Positions 5,477-5,701 of a DNA stretch of 5,701 bases are shown here, piece by piece. The notes under the pieces were generated by a model that saw only the letters and a list, made by a program, of their open reading frames with translations, ran no database searches and was not told the DNA's origin. The position numbers and the translations under genes are program-made. The stretch comes from Methylomonas sp. (GTDB taxonomy: Bacteria > Pseudomonadota > Gammaproteobacteria > Methylococcales > Methylomonadaceae): NCBI GenBank assembly GCA_028688235.1, contig JAQTYP010000251.1:1-5701 (forward strand), given 5' to 3'. How positions within the stretch are numbered: position 1 is the first letter of the stretch; each line of letters begins with the position of its first letter.

Positions 5477-5489
5477 TACACCAATGTCA
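5477..5489. repeat. Short intergenic repeat, copy 3 (one mismatch)
   Basis: TACACCAATGTCA differs from TACACCAGTGTCA at 895-907 by one base. It lies in the 94-bp gap between the convergent response regulator and dxs genes. Confidence 0.35.
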
Positions 5490-5501
5490 AAACATCGGGG
5501 T

Positions 5502-5701
5502 TTAGGCATCGAATGCCTCGATTTTTTCCAAAATCCCCCCGACATCGAGTCCGACCAGGCTCAAGAGTTCCTCGCGCCCGCCTTGTTCGACGAATCGATC
5601 TGGTAGACCCAGATTCAAGACCGGCATCAGGATTTTCTGTTCTTGCAGGCATTGGGTGATCGCGCTGCCGGCACCGCCCGCCAAGACGTTTTCCTCGACC
5701 C
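5502..5701 (-). CDS. dxs: 1-deoxy-D-xylulose-5-phosphate synthase, C-terminal end (runs off the window)
   Basis: The last 65 residues of Dxs, the thiamine-diphosphate enzyme that joins pyruvate and glyceraldehyde 3-phosphate in the first step of the non-mevalonate isoprenoid pathway. The visible part is the end of the third, transketolase C-terminal domain: VEENVLAGGAGSAI, then MPVLNLGLPDRFVEQGGREE, then LLSLVGLDVGGI and a final helix ending EAFDA. It closely follows the C-terminus of E. coli Dxs (EENAIMGGAGS ... PVLNIGLPDFFIPQG ... LGLDAAG). The stop is TAA at 5502-5504 on the minus strand. It converges with the response regulator gene. It is a housekeeping gene with no apparent link to the nif genes. 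Confidence 0.95.
   Translation of the reverse strand, partial: VEENVLAGGAGSAITQCLQEQKILMPVLNLGLPDRFVEQGGREELLSLVGLDVGGILEKIEAFDA

Noticed and set aside
5464..5503. Possible bidirectional terminator between the response regulator and dxs (AAGCCCC with GGGGTTT)
   Set aside because: The stem is seven pairs with one G-T, the loop is 26 bases, it overlaps the dxs stop codon, and the T-runs are short.

Overview
The window looks like chromosome of a free-living gammaproteobacterial diazotroph. A methanotroph of the Methylococcales type is my best guess, from gene style, moderate GC and the palindromic repeats between genes; this is an inference, not a proof. The core is a nitrogenase Fe-S cluster assembly operon, an IscA-type carrier gene followed by nifU and nifS (1556-4052), closed by a strong intrinsic terminator (4073-4108). 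NifU and NifS carry nearly all the cysteines, the PLP lysine and the catalytic cysteine at the residue numbers I recall for the Azotobacter vinelandii proteins.

Layout from left to right: (1) 1-693, minus strand, the N-terminal 231 residues of a SagB/ThcOx-type flavin nitroreductase, running off the window. (2) 694-1098, no gene, but a ~140-bp nested palindromic element (743-882) and one copy of a short repeat. (3) 1099-1359, minus strand, an 86-residue NifZ-domain protein, divergent from the operon. (4) 1360-1555, a divergent control region with a NifA-type upstream activator site, a likely IHF site and a sigma-54 promoter. (5) iscA-type gene, nifU and nifS, with nifU and nifS overlapping by 8 bases. 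(6) 4053-4429, the terminator, an eroded repeat-like stretch, then a second NifA site / IHF site / sigma-54 promoter set. (7) 4430-4648, a 72-residue Nif11-like protein served by that promoter. (8) 4871-5407, a response regulator with a receiver domain, coiled coil and short C-terminal tail. (9) 5502-5701, minus strand, the C-terminal end of Dxs, convergent with the regulator.

NifS takes sulfur from cysteine, NifU is the scaffold that receives it with iron, and the IscA-type protein is a likely cluster carrier. NifZ-family proteins are linked to maturation of the nitrogenase MoFe protein. The two sigma-54 promoters have nearly the same geometry, which suggests the operon and the Nif11-like gene are switched on together by NifA. 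The outer genes (nitroreductase, response regulator, Dxs) show no sequence link to nitrogen fixation. I see no clear new multi-gene system. The most interesting items are the Nif11-like gene under an apparent nif promoter, the short divergent NifZ-like gene, and the palindromic element.
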